A stretch of DNA of 64,000 bases, taken from assembly GCF_051106095.1 (NCBI RefSeq), contig NC_135788.1, forward strand, positions 41,110,501 through 41,174,500. Reading direction: 5' to 3'. The stretch comes from Pogona vitticeps. Lineage: Eukaryota > Chordata > Lepidosauria > Squamata > Agamidae. This document shows positions 62,420 through 64,000 of the stretch, piece by piece (position 1 is the first letter of the stretch; each line of letters starts with the position of its first letter). Both the position numbers and the translations under genes were made by a program. Below the pieces are notes generated by a model. The model did no database searches and was not told the DNA's origin. It saw only the letters and a list, made by a program, of their open reading frames with translations.

Positions 62420-64000
62420 TATAGCAGAGAAGGGAAACAAAATGCAAGGGAGATAGAGAAAGTTACAGAAAATTGAATGCAGACTTCCAAAGAACAGCAA
62501 GGAGAGACAAGAGGGCCTTCTTAAATGACCAGTGCAAAGAAACAGAGGAAAATAATAGAAAGGGAAAAACCAGAGATCTGTTAAAAAATTTGGAGATATT
62601 AAAGGAACATTTGTGCAAAGACTGACATGATAAAGGACAAAAATGGTAGGGTAGCAGAAGCAAGAGACATAAAGAAGAGGTGGCAAGGATACACAGAAGA
62701 ATTATACCAGAAAGATTTGGACATCCCAGACAACCCAGATAGTATAGTTAGTGACCTTGAGCCAGACATTCTGGAAAGTGAAGTCAAGTGGGCCTTAGAA
62801 AGCATGGCTAACAACAAGGCCAGTGGAGGTGATGGCATTCCAGTTGAACTATTTAAAATCTTAGAAGATGATGGTGTTAAGATGCTACACTCAATATGCC
62901 AGCAAGTTTGGAAAACTCAGCAGTGGCCAGAGGATTGGAAAAGATCAGTCTACATCCCAATCCCAAACAAGGGCAGTGCCAAGGAATGCTCCAATTACCC
63001 CACAATTGCACTCATTTCACACGCTAGCAAGGTCATGCTCAAAATCCTCCAAAGTAGGCTTCAGCAGTATATGGACCAAGAACTCCCAGAAGTATAAGCT
63101 GGATTTCAAAGGGGCAGAGGAACTAGAGACCAAATTGCTAACATGCGCTGGATTATGGAGAAAGCTAGAGAGTTCCAGAAAAAAATTGACTTCTGCTTCA
63201 TTGACTACACAAAAGCCTTTGACAACAAACTATGACAAGTTCTTAAAGAAATGGGAGTGCCTGACCACCTTATCTATCTCCTGAGAAATCTATATGTGGG
63301 ACAGGAAGAAACAGTTAGAACTGGATATAGAACAACTGATTGGTTCAAAATTGGGAAAGGAGTACGACAAGACTGTATATTGTCCCCCTGATTATTTAAC
63401 TTATATGCAGAATACATCATGCGGAAGGCTGGACTGGAGGAATCCCAAGCCGGAATTAAGATTCCCGGAAGAAATATCAACAACTTCAGATATGCAGATG
63501 ATACCACTGTGACGGCAGAAAGTGAGGAGAAATTAAAGAACCTCTTAAATGAGAGTGAAAATGAGAGTGCAAAAATGGTCTGAAGCTCAACATAAAAAAA
63601 AACACTTAAGATCATGGCCACTGGTCCCATCACCTCCTGGCAAATAGAAGGGGAAGATATGGAGGCAGAGACAGATTTTACCTTCTTGGGCTCCATGATC
63701 ACTGCAGATGGAGACAGCAGCCACGAAATTAAGACACCTGCTTCTTGGGAGGAAAGTGATGAGAAACCTCGATAGCATCTTAAAAAGCAGAGACATCAAC
63801 TTGCCAACAAAAGTCCGAATAGTCAAAGCTATGTTTTTTCCTGGTGTGATGTATGGAAGTGAGAGCTGGACCACCGAAGAATTGATGCCTTTGAATTGTG
63901 GTGCTGGAGGAGACTCTTGAGGGTCCCCTGGACTGCTAAGAGAACAAACCTATCCATTTTGAAGGAAATCAATCTCGAGTGCTCACTGGAAGGGCAGATC
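62420..64000 (+). mobile_element. BovB (RTE) LINE, reverse transcriptase part, runs off the window
   Basis: The longest piece (62627-63097) reads IKDKNGRVAEARDIKKRWQG, NNKASGGDGIPVELFKIL, DWKRSVYIPIPNKGSAKECS and LISHASKVMLKILQSRLQQY, all RTE/BovB reverse transcriptase. Further right, in other frames, come an FIDYTKAFDN-like motif, an RYADDTT-like active-site motif (about 63490) and a LLLGRKVMRNLDSILKSRDI block (63708-63920). At least three frame changes and stops interrupt it, so it is inactive. It starts inside ORF2 after the endonuclease and continues past 64000. Confidence 0.9.

Noticed and set aside
62375-62838. Minus-strand open frames over the BovB start
   Set aside because: They are antisense shadows of the BovB coding strand.

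Overview
The window is nuclear DNA from a vertebrate, most likely a squamate reptile (lizard or snake). It carries a young-looking BovB/RTE LINE set, tRNA-headed SINEs of the squamate type, Tigger-like miniature transposons, L1-type LINEs, Ty3/Gypsy-like LTR elements and long microsatellites. It has no bacterial-style gene organisation. The exact species cannot be told from the sequence.

The one host gene feature I can support is on the minus strand at 55100-55333. It is the last coding exon of ZNF385D, a zinc-finger protein. It has a strong polypyrimidine tract and AG acceptor just upstream (to the right, 55334-55375), an open frame to a stop codon, and a C-terminus that matches the ZNF385 family. 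By this reading everything right of 55333 is the last intron of ZNF385D, and everything left of 55100 is its 3' UTR and downstream intergenic DNA.

Layout. 1-15463: gene-poor sequence with SINE pieces, an internally deleted BovB (4225-4860, minus), a microsatellite cluster (5331-5864), a 70-bp-arm foldback (13356-13507) and an L1 fragment split by two later insertions (13612-15110). 15469-21244: a very young, shortened LTR retrotransposon with 1275-bp LTRs and a CAACA target duplication. 21250-34400: unique-looking DNA with scattered transposon pieces. This includes a composite nest at 31545-32926, where two inverted 58-bp modules bracket a hAT element, a Tigger-like element and an 80-bp-arm foldback. 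34407-39695: a second young LTR element, Gypsy-like, with one long open frame in which integrase lies before RNase H. 39700-55099: SINEs, a BovB 3' end, a CR1/L2-type LINE scrap and otherwise unrecognised sequence. 55100-55333: the ZNF385D exon. 55334-64000: intronic repeats, namely an intact Tigger-like element, a second one split by a truncated SINE tail, an L1 3' half and the 5' part of a BovB that runs off the right edge.

The genes do not form a working system together. The interest lies in two recent, apparently non-autonomous LTR families that each keep an open frame, and in the nested inverted-repeat structures. All family names come from reading the sequence by eye, without a database search.
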